Part shown: positions 8,722 through 17,946 of the stretch, one piece after another | Position numbering within the stretch: the first letter of the stretch is position 1 | How the letters are laid out: every line of letters begins with the position of its first letter | Program-made: the position numbers and the translations under genes | The notes under the pieces: generated by a model | Database searches by the model: none | Seen by the model: the letters and a program-made list of their open reading frames with translations, nothing else | What the model was told of the DNA's origin: nothing | Assembly: GCA_020845475.1 (NCBI GenBank) | Contig: JADLFN010000016.1 | Location: 1 to 64,000, forward strand | Direction of reading: 5' to 3' | DNA length: 64,000 bases | Source of the DNA: Planctomycetota bacterium | Lineage (GTDB): Bacteria; Planctomycetota; UBA8742; UBA2392

Positions 8722-10061
8722 TGAAACATCCATCCGAGCGGCTCGTGGTTCTGCTCATCGCTTCGTTTCAACTCGTCAACATCCTGGATTTCATGATCGT
8801 GATGCCGCTGGGCCCGCAATTCGCCGCCGAGCTTGGCATTGCTGAACACTATCTCGGCGTCGTTGCGGGCATTTACACGCTGGCCGGCGCCTTGGCAGGC
8901 ATTGCCGGCTCGTTCTTCCTCGATCGATTCGACCGCCGCAAAGCGCTGGCCGTGAGCATGCTCGGCCTGATGATTGCGACCGCGCTGGGCGGGCTGGCGT
9001 TCAATCTTCAATCACTGCTGGCCGCGCGCGTGCTGGCGGGCATCTTTGGCGGGCCGGCGACTTCGCTTTCGCTGAGCGTGATCGCCGACGTGATTCCCGT
9101 CGAGCGGCGCGGCCGCGCCATGGCCACGGTGATGATGGGATTTTCCATTGCCAGCATTTTCGGCGTGCCGCTTTCGCTGGAGCTGGCCAACGTCGCCGGA
9201 TGGCGCGCGCCGTTTTTTGGCGTAGCCGCGCTGGGGCTGTGTGTGAGTGCTGGCTCGCTCTACCTGCTGCCGCCGATGCGCCATCACCTGGCGGCCGTGG
9301 CGGCGAATCGGCAGGCGCCGTTCTGGGAAATGTTCACCAAGCCGCTGCCGCTTTTGAGTTATGCATCGATGGCGTGCATGATGTTTTCCGCGTTCACGCT
9401 CATTCCGATGATCCCGAGCTACGTGCTGCATAACTTGAGTTATCAGGGCGAGCCGTGGCTGAACGAGGCCATACAAAGCGCGGGCATCAACTACACGTTT
9501 TCAAAGCTGGGAGCGCTCTATCTCTTTGGCGGCATGGCGAGCCTGGCCATGATGCAGATTGTGGGCCGCCTGACGGACAAACTGGGCAGCGGCGTGACAA
9601 GCTGGATTGGCGGCGTGCTGTTGTGCGGCGTGATCTACGCTTCGTTCATTGATTATCAGCCGTGGCTGCCGGTGCTGGGCATCTTTGTGGCCTTCATGGG
9701 CGTGAGTTCGCTGCGCGGCGTGCCGGCGCGAACGCTGGATACGCGCGTGCCCAGAATGCACGAGCGCGCCGGTTTCATGAGCGCGCAATCAGCGGTGCAG
9801 CACATTACGCTCTCACTCGCGGCAGGCCTGTCATCGCTGCTGCTGACGGAAGGCGAAAACAACCAGCTCATCGGCATGCCCACACTGGGCTGGATCGCAA
9901 TCAGTTTCGCGCTGTTGCTCCCGCTCTTCGTCACGCTGACCGAGCGCGGCCTGAAACGCCGCGACGCGGCCGAGGCGAAAACGCCCGCGCCACCGACTCA
10001 CGCACAGGAGCAGCCAACGATGCCGACCCTGGCACCCGCCGCCATCGCGCAGCAGCGCTAG
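8721..10061 (+). CDS. Major facilitator superfamily transporter (drug/sugar efflux type)
   Basis: A 446-residue protein. The start at 8721 is chosen because ATG overlaps the permease stop as TGATG and the next residues (MKHPSERLVVLLIASFQLVNILDFMIVMPLGPQ) form the expected first helix; the frame is also open upstream inside the permease gene. About 12 transmembrane helices are visible. The helix 2-3 loop FFLDRFDRRKAL is the MFS motif A equivalent, and VNILDFMIVMPLGPQ resembles Bcr/AraJ-like efflux proteins. The C-terminus is a low-complexity Ala/Pro/Gln tail. Third gene of the ABC operon; substrate unknown. Confidence 0.9.
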   Translation: MKHPSERLVVLLIASFQLVNILDFMIVMPLGPQFAAELGIAEHYLGVVAGIYTLAGALAGIAGSFFLDRFDRRKALAVSMLGLMIATALGGLAFNLQSLLAARVLAGIFGGPATSLSLSVIADVIPVERRGRAMATVMMGFSIASIFGVPLSLELANVAGWRAPFFGVAALGLCVSAGSLYLLPPMRHHLAAVAANRQAPFWEMFTKPLPLLSYASMACMMFSAFTLIPMIPSYVLHNLSYQGEPWLNEAIQSAGINYTFSKLGALYLFGGMASLAMMQIVGRLTDKLGSGVTSWIGGVLLCGVIYASFIDYQPWLPVLGIFVAFMGVSSLRGVPARTLDTRVPRMHERAGFMSAQSAVQHITLSLAAGLSSLLLTEGENNQLIGMPTLGWIAISFALLLPLFVTLTERGLKRRDAAEAKTPAPPTHAQEQPTMPTLAPAAIAQQR

Positions 10062-10942
10062 GCGATCAAGCCGCCGTCGGCGAGTTGCTTGAACAATCCT
10101 GCGTCGATCGGGGTTCCGCTGCTTAGTTCCAACATCGCTATGCCGCTTGATCGGCAGAAATCGGTCCATTCGGCGCGGTAACCGGTGAGCATTCCCATGT
10201 AGGTTTTCAGCGCGCGCCCGTCGAGTGAGAGCACGCTTTCTTTGCCGGTTTCGCTGTCGATGTACGTGAACTCGCCGCGCTCCTGCGGGTCGGTTTCCTC
10301 CGGTGCCAGCACGAGCACGAGGTTCACCTCCGTGCCCGCGGCGCGCAATGCTCGCAGCGTAGGGCGAATGGCGTCGCGGTCGTAGCCGTCCGTGAGCACG
10401 ACAAGCGCCTTGCGCCTTGGGCCCGCCAGAGCGCTGCGCTTGAGCGCATCGGCCAGCACGCCCGTGCCCTCGGGCACCAGCTCGTCGAGCACGCCCAGAA
10501 TCTTGGGCAGTTCGCCGCGGCCGCGCAACACAACGGGCTCCAGTGGCTTGGCGCTGGCGATGCGCCAGCGCGTGGGCGTGCCCTTCAAGAGCGCGATTTG
10601 CGTCAGGCAGCAGCCAATGCGCGCGGCTTGCACATACTTCGTCGGCTCGCCGAAATCCATGCTGGCCGAGAGGTCAATGATGATCTCCAGCGGTAGGGCT
10701 TCTTCGGCGGCGTAAAGCCTTATCAGCATCTGCTCCAGCCGCGCGTAGGCGTGCCAGTCAAGGCGGCGCAGGTCGTCACCGTAGGTGTATTCGCGATGGT
10801 CGGCGTATTCGACGCTCTGGCCGCGCCTTTTGGAGCGGCGCTCGCCGCGCTCGCCCGACGAAGTCACGGCCTTGATGTTGAGGTCAAAGCGGTTGAGCGC
10901 CTCGAGCAGCTTGCCGGTGAATGCTTCGGAGACTTTGGCCAT
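10058..10942 (-). CDS. DUF58 domain protein with VWA-like fold
   Basis: A 294-residue soluble protein. The signature DUF58 block is present: RRSKRRGQSVEYADHREY, then YGDDLRRLDWHAYARL and the metal-site-like IDLSASMDFG (DxSxS). Such proteins are usually encoded beside a MoxR AAA ATPase and act in an uncertain, possibly chaperone-like role. No MoxR gene is here, so this copy is an orphan. The upstream flank is a long palindrome that reaches within a few bases of the ATG, leaving no obvious Shine-Dalgarno. The 3-prime end overlaps the convergent MFS gene by 4 bases. Confidence 0.92.
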   Translation of the reverse strand: MAKVSEAFTGKLLEALNRFDLNIKAVTSSGERGERRSKRRGQSVEYADHREYTYGDDLRRLDWHAYARLEQMLIRLYAAEEALPLEIIIDLSASMDFGEPTKYVQAARIGCCLTQIALLKGTPTRWRIASAKPLEPVVLRGRGELPKILGVLDELVPEGTGVLADALKRSALAGPRRKALVVLTDGYDRDAIRPTLRALRAAGTEVNLVLVLAPEETDPQERGEFTYIDSETGKESVLSLDGRALKTYMGMLTGYRAEWTDFCRSSGIAMLELSSGTPIDAGLFKQLADGGLIA

Positions 10943-10948
10943 GAGCTG

Positions 10949-11030
10949 AATTCTAAATTCTGAATTCTGAATTCTGAATGGATCGCAAGCGAAAGTCGCA
11001 TTCAGAATTCAGAACTCAGCATTCAGAATT
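10949..11030. repeat. Long imperfect palindrome of AATTCTG-type tandem units, copy 1
   Basis: The left arm (10949-10980) is built of repeating ATTCTGA units. The right arm (10999-11030) is its reverse complement at 29 of 32 positions, with an 18-base spacer. The left arm comes within six bases of the DUF58 start codon (10942). The right arm includes the TGA stop of rlmN. A second copy lies at the other end of rlmN (12084-12172). Confidence 0.9.
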
Positions 11031-12084
11031 GCTGTTCCAGGCGCAGCCGCAATTGCCCGCAGGCGGCTTGCACGGCGCGGCCGCGTTTCTTTCTTACGTG
11101 TACGTTGACGCCGGCCTGCTTGAGGATGCGGGTGAATTCTTCGACGGCCTGCGTGGTGGGCGCGATCAGGCCGCTGCCCTCAACGGGATTCATGGGAATG
11201 AGATTGACGTTGGCGCGGGGGAAGCCGCGCAGCAGTTCCGCGAGGCGACGGGCGTCGGCGGCGCTGTCGTTCTCGCCGCCGACGAGCGTGTACTCGAAAG
11301 TCACTTCGCGCTTGGTCTCGCTGAAGTAGTCGGCGGCGGCCTCGATGATGTTTGCCAGACCGGTGGCGACGTTGGTGGGGATCAGCTTGGTGCGCTGCTT
11401 GTCGCTTGTGGCGTGGAGCGAAATCGCCAGATTGAATTGCATGCCCTGCTTGGCGAGTTCGCGGATTTTGTCGGGCAGTCCCACCGTTGAAACCGTGATG
11501 CGGCGTGCGCCGAACTTGAAACCCCAGTCGGCGTTGAGAATCGTCAGCGCCTGCATCAGGTTGTCAAAGTTGTGCAAAGGTTCGCCCATGCCCATGACGA
11601 CGACATTCGTCAGCCAGGACAGGCCGTCTTTCTTGAGCAGAGCGTCGATGTGGTAGAACTGTTCGAGGATTTCGCCCGCCGTGAGGTTGCGCTTGAGGCC
11701 CAGCATGCCGCTGGCGCAAAACGTGCAGCCCATGGCGCAGCCGGCCTGTGTGGAGATGCAGGCCGTCAAACGCGCCGAGCCGTCCTCGTTTTCCTCGCGC
11801 ATCAGCACGCACTCAATGATCGGCCCGTCATGAAGACGAATCGCGAGCTTGGTCGTGCCCTCGCCGCTGTCGTCGGCCTCGATGACGCGGCTGGTCAAAA
11901 GCGGCTGCGCGGCGAGTTTTTCTCTCAGCGCCGCCGGCAGGTTGGACATCTTGCCGGGATCGGTTTCGCGTTTTTCGTAGAGCCACTGCGCAAGCTGTTT
12001 GGCCACAAATGGCTTTTGGCCCAGCGCGACCACGGCATCGCGGAGCTGGTCAGGGGTCATGCCTATTAAGGAAGGAAGGGACAT
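11023..12084 (-). CDS. rlmN: 23S rRNA (adenine-2503-C2) / tRNA-A37 methyltransferase, radical SAM
   Basis: A 353-residue radical-SAM enzyme that methylates C2 of A2503 in 23S rRNA and A37 of some tRNAs. The cluster motif CAMGCTFC gives Cys116, Cys120 and Cys123. GEPLHN and the C-terminal Cys342 (AACGQLR), the residue that resolves the methyl-Cys intermediate in the family, are present. Length is normal. The start ATG at 12084 is touched directly by a repeat arm, with no Shine-Dalgarno visible. The last codons and stop (TTC TGA) lie in another copy of the repeat, so the gene is bracketed by the same palindromic element. Confidence 0.96.
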   Translation of the reverse strand: MSLPSLIGMTPDQLRDAVVALGQKPFVAKQLAQWLYEKRETDPGKMSNLPAALREKLAAQPLLTSRVIEADDSGEGTTKLAIRLHDGPIIECVLMREENEDGSARLTACISTQAGCAMGCTFCASGMLGLKRNLTAGEILEQFYHIDALLKKDGLSWLTNVVVMGMGEPLHNFDNLMQALTILNADWGFKFGARRITVSTVGLPDKIRELAKQGMQFNLAISLHATSDKQRTKLIPTNVATGLANIIEAAADYFSETKREVTFEYTLVGGENDSAADARRLAELLRGFPRANVNLIPMNPVEGSGLIAPTTQAVEEFTRILKQAGVNVHVRKKRGRAVQAACGQLRLRLEQQF

Positions 12085-12172
12085 GAATGCTGAATTCTGA
12101 ATTCTGAGTTCTGAATTAGCGAGGGGGCGAGGCCTTGATTCAATCGGAATTCAGAACTCAGCATTCACAATT
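12084..12172. repeat. Long imperfect palindrome of AATTCTG-type tandem units, copy 2
   Basis: The left arm 12084-12117 consists of ATTCTGA-type units. The right arm 12148-12172 (AATTCAGAACTCAGCATTC followed by ACAATT) is its reverse complement, with a single mismatch over the 19 best-paired bases. Spacer about 30 bases. It fills nearly all of the gap between rsmD and rlmN and abuts the rlmN ATG. Confidence 0.88.
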
Positions 12173-12177
12173 GCCGG

Positions 12178-12831
12178 TCATCCTTCTTCTTCGTCGTCCT
12201 CTTCGCTGCGCACGAGAATGGTGAAGCCGGCGTTGCCGTAGTTGCGCTTGTCGGCGACCATGAACGCGCCGAGGTCTTTGGGCAATTCAAGCTGCGCGTG
12301 GTGGCCGATGACCACGACCGTGAAGCCGTTGACCAACTGCGTGCGGTGCAGGTTGGCGAACCACGGCCAGAAGGGGCCCGTTTCGAAATCGGCGATCATG
12401 GCGTGGGGCGGGTCGATGAACACGAGATTGGCCGGCGCCTGATCCAGCGCCCGGCCCGGCGCGACGAGCGAAAACAGGTCGGCGCGAAGCACCCGCGCGC
12501 GGCTTGACACGTCAAGAGCCTTGACGTTGCGTTCAATCGCCGCCGCGTGGGCGCCGTGGCTTTCAACGAACACGCATTGCTTTGCGCCGCGCGACAGCGC
12601 CTCAAAGCCCAGCAGGCCCGAGCCCGCGAACAAATCCCAGACCACGGCGTCACGCACGTCGTCGGCCAGCACGTTGAACAGCGCCTGGCGCACCTTATTG
12701 AGCATGGGCCGCACCAGGCCCGTCTCGGGGCACTCAATGCGGCGAGTGCGGAACTCTCCCGCCGAAATGGCGAGTTCACCCGGGCCCGCCTGGGCCCTGC
12801 GAACGCGCGGCTCGACCTCTCTGCGACGCAT
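12178..12831 (-). CDS. rsmD: 16S rRNA (guanine-966-N2) methyltransferase
   Basis: A 217-residue Rossmann-fold methyltransferase. Motifs in order: ISAGEFRTRRI, RPMLNKVRQALFNVL, the SAM loop LFAGSGLLGFEALSRGA, and the catalytic FIDPPH in place of the usual DPPY. The C-terminus is a short acidic Glu/Asp run. Its ATG overlaps the stop of the AsmA-like gene (TGATG), so the two are cotranslated. A TTGACACGTCAA palindrome lies inside at 12504. RsmD modifies G966 of the 30S subunit. Confidence 0.93.
   Translation of the reverse strand: MRRREVEPRVRRAQAGPGELAISAGEFRTRRIECPETGLVRPMLNKVRQALFNVLADDVRDAVVWDLFAGSGLLGFEALSRGAKQCVFVESHGAHAAAIERNVKALDVSSRARVLRADLFSLVAPGRALDQAPANLVFIDPPHAMIADFETGPFWPWFANLHRTQLVNGFTVVVIGHHAQLELPKDLGAFMVADKRNYGNAGFTILVRSEEDDEEEG
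12504..12515. repeat. Palindrome TTGACACGTCAA, site 2
   Basis: Member of the TTGACNNGTCAA set, inside rsmD, read on the coding strand as part of Leu-Asp-Val-Ser-Ser. Shortly after it the plus strand has another TTGAC half-site. Confidence 0.75.
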
Positions 12832-15800
12832 CAGTTTTCCCTCGGCGGCTTTGGGAAGACGTCGCGCTGTTTGTCGAGGTCGGCCTGTGCGAGCGAAAAC
12901 GCCTCCACTTTGGGCGAGGCGAGCGTGCCGGTGACGTAAAGCGGGAACAGCACCTGCTTGAGCAGGTCAAAGACCTGCTGGATCACCGGAATATCCAGCG
13001 GCGAGCGCGGCGCGAGCGTGAAGAACAGCTTCATGCGCATCTCGCCCGAGGCATACATGATGTAATTGGCTTCGTCACCGCCGAAAGTCTCCACGCGCGC
13101 AGCGTCGCTCACGAAGTCCATCTCGCGGATCGTGATGCGATCAGCACCCAGCCAGAAGTAAACGTGGCCCTCGTCGAAGTCCTGCGGGTTCTTGGTCGTG
13201 GCGAAAATCTGAGAGAACAGCGGTACCGAGGCCAGCTTTGCGCGGTTCTTGGCTTCATCGGGCGAGTTGACGTCCTGCGGCGCGATATCAAGGCGCCCGC
13301 GGCCGATCTGCCCGTTGCCGTCGGGCTTGGAGTAGAACAGCACCTCGCCGTCGACCGCACCCTGCAGCTTGCCCGCTTTGGGAAACGCGGCTTCGCCAAG
13401 CTTTGAAAGATCGGCGCTGCGGATGACAATGCCTCCTTCATAGTCGGTTTCGTCCACGCTCACATTGCCCTCGACGTTGCCGTCGTAGAACTTGCCGCGC
13501 AGATTGGGCAGCGATAGGCGCGAGTTGGCGAACTGGATGTCAGCGGTGACATCGTTGAACTCGGCATCCTTCCAGCGCAGGGAATCGACACGCAGGCGGC
13601 CGTTGGCGCAGGTTCGAGTTTCATCAAGGAAGCCGGCGGCATCCACACGCGCGCTGACATGCTCAAAATGCAGGCCCGCATCAAGCGTGCAGTCATGCAG
13701 ATCGGCGCTGAAGTCGAATTCCATCAACTCTCCAGCACCGTGAAGCGTCATGTCGATATCAAAGACCCCCACCGGTTTGGCCGCGTCGAAGCGCTTCATC
13801 AGCGTGGGCGGCAGGGCGTCGCGCAGCACCTGGTTGAAGGGCACGGCGCGCGCTGAAAGGGCGATGCTCCATCCGGTCCTTTCGTCGAAGCCCGCTTCAT
13901 TGAGCGCGACACGGCCTTCGCCCTGCGTGCGGCCGCGCACGTTGTGGAAGGTGATTTCCTTGCCGTCGATGAGCACCGTGCCGGTGAGATCCGTGACGGG
14001 GTAGGGGAACTTCGTGAAGTTCATGCGGCAGCCTTCGAGCGAAAGTTCAAAGGCCCACTGCGCCTCGCCCTTTTCGTCGGAGAGCAGGCGGCCTTTCACG
14101 CCCATGGTGCCCTGCAGGTTCAGGGATTCGACAAAGCTGATTAACGCCGGCTTTTCCGTGGTGCCCGGCGCCTGGAGAACAGGCGTGAGCGCTTCAAGGA
14201 TCGCGCTGTCGAGCGCGACGCGTTCGGCCGTCAACAGCAGGTCGTAGCGCGGCTGGGGTTCGGCGCCATCAACGCCCTTGTTGAGCGGCACAAGCACGTG
14301 GCCGCCCACACTGACGCGCGAGTCTTTTGTGGAGCCGGTGGCCGACAACTGCTGCAGCGTGACCTCGACCTGGCCATCGGTGACTTTGGCAAACACCCTG
14401 CCGCCCATGGCGCTGAGCGCATATGGGAACTTCACAAAGCGCGCGCCGCCGCCACGGAACACGACTTCCGCCTCGACGAGATTCTCGAGATCGGGCACAT
14501 CTTTGCGCCCCTTGACGCGCAGCAGCAGATTGCCCGTGGGCGCGAAGTCGGCAAACACGCGGGCGAGCGTGGGCGGCAGCATGTCGGCGATTACGGGCAC
14601 AATGGTGAACTCGTCGGAGCCCCCGCTGAACGTGTAGCTGGGCGAGGGATCGCCCTCTTTGAAAGTGACGTCCATGTACACCTGGCTGCCCGCCAGCCGC
14701 CCGCGCAGGCTGGAGACCTCGACGGTGCGCGTGAGATTGCTGATGCGCAGGTTGCCGTCGATCTCGGCGAGCTCGACGGGCCGCGTCGCGCCTTCGAACT
14801 GGTATTGCGCCAGCACGCCGCGCGCGCGGACCGTGAAAACGTAGTCGATGTAATCCTTGGCCGGAATGATGCGTACATCGGCCGACTCGACATCGGCGCG
14901 CCCCCTGGGATCAAAGGTGGCAACGACCTTGCGGATCGCCTCGGGCAATGCGCTGCGCAGCTCATCGTCCATCACGACGCCGTCGGTGGTCACGTTCAGG
15001 ATCAGGTCGGGATCGCCCAGGGCTTCCGGGTCGCGGTACGTCGCGCGCAACTGCACCTTCTGGCCCGGCTTCTGGCGCTCGCTGGTGAGATAGGTTGAGG
15101 GGCGCATGCCGCGCTCTTCGGCCTCGGGAATTTTCGCCAGTTCCTCCTGGGTGTAGCCGCGCACGACAAACACGCTGGGCGTGCCGGTCTTGACGGTGCC
15201 CTCGACGACGCCATAGCCCTTGAAGATGGGAATGGGGAAACCGCCATCGCCCTGTTCCGGCAGGCCGACATAACAGGCCGAGGCATCGCGGATGTAAACG
15301 AACCATTTCTGGTCGCGGTCAGTGATGCGCTTCATGCGCGTGCGGCCATCGGGCAGCTTGATCGCCTCTTCGCCGCCCTTCCAGACCTCGCGCGTGTCGA
15401 ACTTGAAATTGCAAAAGCCCACGGGCGTGAATGCGCGCGCTACAAAGGGCAACACGTCGTCAAGCGAGGGGTAAACCACGCCGCCGGCCGTGAGCTCTTT
15501 GCCCGGCCATTCGGGGAAACCCTGGCGGCGGCGCCACTCGGCGTCAGACTCCCAGCGCTGGCGGCCGGGAATGAGTGCAGGCGTCCACTCTGTGGCGAGA
15601 TAGGGCATGCCGGTTTTCGGGTTTTCATTGCCGGGCTGAAGCCGCGCCTCGAGCAGGGCGAGGCGGAAATGCTCATCCACCAGCAGATCCTCGATATCGA
15701 CGCTGACCGACAGCGCTTCGCCCACCTCGCCGATGTTGCTGACTTCGCCGGAAACAAACACCTTGGCGGGCCCGCGCTGGCCGCGGATGGACTCAATCTT

Positions 15801-16826
15801 CACCTTGTTGTTGTGCACATGCAGGCGCGCCGAGGCCGGGCTGACCGAAAGTGGAAAGCCCACAAAGCACAAGCGGCCCTGGTTGATGTCGATGTCCGCG
15901 TTGAACTCCAGCGCCTGCCCTTTGGGAATGACGACGCGGCACGAGATATTGGCCACGCCCTCGATCTGGAACTGGTCATAGATGCGGCGCACGTCAATGC
16001 TCAGGGCGGAAACGAAGTTCTCGTCCAGCTTCATGTCCTGCTGGGCGAACAGGATTTCAGCCTTGGAGCCGTCGCGCTGGATGGTGCCCGCAACATCGAA
16101 CGTACCAAAGGGCGCGCCTTTGCCGCGGCCTTGAAGGTCGAAAACATCGGGGTTGCCGGGCTGCGGCAACAACGCGAGATCCGTGACCATGAAGTCGTAC
16201 CATGGCAAGGGGCCGCCGGGTGCGGGCGGCTTGAGTTCTTCCGGTGGGCGCAGAACTGAGTCCGCGCGAACGTGGACCAGCGCCTTGCGCACGATGAACG
16301 AGGGAAGCTGCGGGAACTCGGCCTCGGCGCCGGTTCCGGGCTTGAAAATGTCGGCATCCAGCCAGCGGCCTTTTTCAACATTGAAGTAAAGCTCGGCCTG
16401 CTCAGGGCATGCAACACCGGTAATGGGCGAGGACGGCAGCTTCTTGAGGTCGTAGCTGACCGTCAGCAATGGAATGTGCAGGGCCGTGTAATCCGCCCCC
16501 ATTGCGGGCGCAAGTCGCTTGACCCTGATGTTGTAGTAACTGACCGCGCCCGTCAGGGAAAGGCCGGGGCCGGTGATACGCGTGGCCGCTTCGTCCCACG
16601 TTACTGCGACGTTGCCGGTGTTGAACACCTCATTCGTGGCGCTGCGCAAGAGCCAGTTGCCGGTCTTGCCCGTGGCCAGCACGTTCAGAACCACCAAAGG
16701 CGCAACGAAGAACAGCAGGAAAATCAGGAACGCGGAGCGGAAAAACGTGCGCCGCACCACGCGCGAGAACATGCCCAGAAGCAGCATGCGCAAGGAAAAG
16801 AAAAAGCCTGTGCGGCGATCGACCAT
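12831..16826 (-). CDS. Giant AsmA/TamB-like envelope assembly protein
   Basis: A 1331-residue protein with one N-terminal transmembrane segment (about residues 28-52, FLIFLLFFVAPLVVLNVLA), then a long periplasmic region. The region is rich in alternating beta-strand repeats (LRGRLAGSQVYMDVTF-like, VRGRTQGEGRVALNEAG-like) and ends in an AsmA-type C-terminal domain (MRMKLFFTLAPRSPLDIPV). AsmA-superfamily proteins bridge the inner and outer membranes as grooves for lipid transport. I infer such a role from architecture and length; no substrate evidence is in the sequence. It heads a two-gene unit with rsmD. About 90 bases separate it from the barrel gene downstream of its own start. Confidence 0.85.
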   Translation of the reverse strand: MVDRRTGFFFSLRMLLLGMFSRVVRRTFFRSAFLIFLLFFVAPLVVLNVLATGKTGNWLLRSATNEVFNTGNVAVTWDEAATRITGPGLSLTGAVSYYNIRVKRLAPAMGADYTALHIPLLTVSYDLKKLPSSPITGVACPEQAELYFNVEKGRWLDADIFKPGTGAEAEFPQLPSFIVRKALVHVRADSVLRPPEELKPPAPGGPLPWYDFMVTDLALLPQPGNPDVFDLQGRGKGAPFGTFDVAGTIQRDGSKAEILFAQQDMKLDENFVSALSIDVRRIYDQFQIEGVANISCRVVIPKGQALEFNADIDINQGRLCFVGFPLSVSPASARLHVHNNKVKIESIRGQRGPAKVFVSGEVSNIGEVGEALSVSVDIEDLLVDEHFRLALLEARLQPGNENPKTGMPYLATEWTPALIPGRQRWESDAEWRRRQGFPEWPGKELTAGGVVYPSLDDVLPFVARAFTPVGFCNFKFDTREVWKGGEEAIKLPDGRTRMKRITDRDQKWFVYIRDASACYVGLPEQGDGGFPIPIFKGYGVVEGTVKTGTPSVFVVRGYTQEELAKIPEAEERGMRPSTYLTSERQKPGQKVQLRATYRDPEALGDPDLILNVTTDGVVMDDELRSALPEAIRKVVATFDPRGRADVESADVRIIPAKDYIDYVFTVRARGVLAQYQFEGATRPVELAEIDGNLRISNLTRTVEVSSLRGRLAGSQVYMDVTFKEGDPSPSYTFSGGSDEFTIVPVIADMLPPTLARVFADFAPTGNLLLRVKGRKDVPDLENLVEAEVVFRGGGARFVKFPYALSAMGGRVFAKVTDGQVEVTLQQLSATGSTKDSRVSVGGHVLVPLNKGVDGAEPQPRYDLLLTAERVALDSAILEALTPVLQAPGTTEKPALISFVESLNLQGTMGVKGRLLSDEKGEAQWAFELSLEGCRMNFTKFPYPVTDLTGTVLIDGKEITFHNVRGRTQGEGRVALNEAGFDERTGWSIALSARAVPFNQVLRDALPPTLMKRFDAAKPVGVFDIDMTLHGAGELMEFDFSADLHDCTLDAGLHFEHVSARVDAAGFLDETRTCANGRLRVDSLRWKDAEFNDVTADIQFANSRLSLPNLRGKFYDGNVEGNVSVDETDYEGGIVIRSADLSKLGEAAFPKAGKLQGAVDGEVLFYSKPDGNGQIGRGRLDIAPQDVNSPDEAKNRAKLASVPLFSQIFATTKNPQDFDEGHVYFWLGADRITIREMDFVSDAARVETFGGDEANYIMYASGEMRMKLFFTLAPRSPLDIPVIQQVFDLLKQVLFPLYVTGTLASPKVEAFSLAQADLDKQRDVFPKPPREN

Positions 16827-16920
16827 TTTGCTGTCGTGGATTCTGGATTAGCGCCGCCCGATTGAAAAGCGTCGCGCGCCGAAATCCTTGATCCCCGGGG
16901 GCCATCTGCCCGCAAACGTC

Positions 16921-17820
16921 TTAGAAGCGGATGTTCACGGTGAACCCGAAGTAGAAGCCGTCCACCAGGTCTTTGTGGAAGCCCGCGTAATACATGCCCT
17001 CAAGCGTGAAGAAAATGGGCGCGATGCGGTATTTGTCCAGGTTGTAAACCAGCTTCGCATGGGTCGTCTGGCCCTGGAACGCGGACCGGTTTGTCAGGTA
17101 GCGATGCTGGTAAGTGTTGGTGGTAGTCACCGAAAAATAGTCGCCGAAGATCGTGAACTGCGGGCTATCCACGAACAGTGTCACAGAGCTTTCAACGCGC
17201 GAGCCTTCGTCGTCGAGGCGCTGGAAGTAGTTTACCGTGAACAGCAAGTTGACGCCGCCGGCCTGCAGCACCGAGGGGAAGTAGCTGGCCGAGAGCTGGA
17301 TCTCGTGAATCTGGTTGGGGAAGCGGTCGTCCGGGAATTCCTTGGGCGCGTTCTTGCCAAAGCCCTGGTTGCGCTTGCCCAGCGAGCCATCACTGCCGGA
17401 GAAGTCGTAGAATGTATAGCCCAGTGAAATGATTGTGCCTTCGATTTCAAACTGGTAGCGCAGGCGCAAGTCGGTTTCCGTGGGGCGGAAACTGTTGCGG
17501 TTGAAGTTGTACATCGTCCAGGCGCTGGCCTCAAAACCGTAGATGTTCACGTAGGCATCGCCACGGAACAGCAGGTCGTCGTTGAACAGGCGGTAGCCGC
17601 GCCAGTAGTAATCGCTGATGTAACCCACCGAAGCGCCGGCGCTGAAAAGTTCATTGCCGAGAATGGTGTTCTTGTCTTTGTACTTGCTGTTCGAGGCGCG
17701 CTCGACGAGATCCTGAATCGTGCGCACGCGCGGGAAATAGTCAATCTCCTCGGCGCAAACGGTGCCGGCGCAAAGACTTAGGAGAACAAGCAGCGACAGC
17801 GCGGGAATACTTCTCCACAT
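16921..17820 (-). CDS. Outer-membrane beta-barrel protein, TorF-like putative porin
   Basis: A 299-residue exported protein. The ATG at 17820 (MWRSIPALSLLVLLSLCAGTVCAEE) gives a normal signal peptide; a longer reading from 17886 adds non-signal residues. The mature part alternates polar and aromatic residues in strands and ends in VNIRF, the C-terminal Phe expected for BAM recognition. The early segment SVGYISDYYWRGYRLF resembles the start of TorF-family putative porins (SDYxWRG). Pore substrate unknown. It is divergent from the HD phosphohydrolase gene, with a 126-bp spacer that should hold both promoters. Confidence 0.78.
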   Translation of the reverse strand: MWRSIPALSLLVLLSLCAGTVCAEEIDYFPRVRTIQDLVERASNSKYKDKNTILGNELFSAGASVGYISDYYWRGYRLFNDDLLFRGDAYVNIYGFEASAWTMYNFNRNSFRPTETDLRLRYQFEIEGTIISLGYTFYDFSGSDGSLGKRNQGFGKNAPKEFPDDRFPNQIHEIQLSASYFPSVLQAGGVNLLFTVNYFQRLDDEGSRVESSVTLFVDSPQFTIFGDYFSVTTTNTYQHRYLTNRSAFQGQTTHAKLVYNLDKYRIAPIFFTLEGMYYAGFHKDLVDGFYFGFTVNIRF

Positions 17821-17946
17821 ACTCAAATCTTCCTGGGGAAACGCATTGGGGTGCGAACCGTGAAGTGTAACGCCCGACCGTCGCAAACGTTAGCGAAATC
17901 GCGGCCCACGGGCAGGGGGAGTGCTGCGCAAGTCCGATAATCCGTC

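Noticed and set aside
10949-12172. CRISPR array suggested by regularly repeated ATTCTGA units
   Set aside because: Units are 7-8 bp, directly contiguous, and arranged as inverted arms; there are no unique spacers and no cas genes.
14298-15098. 266-codon plus-strand frame inside the AsmA-like gene
   Set aside because: His/Arg/Gln-rich shadow of the opposite strand; no recognisable fold or start signal.
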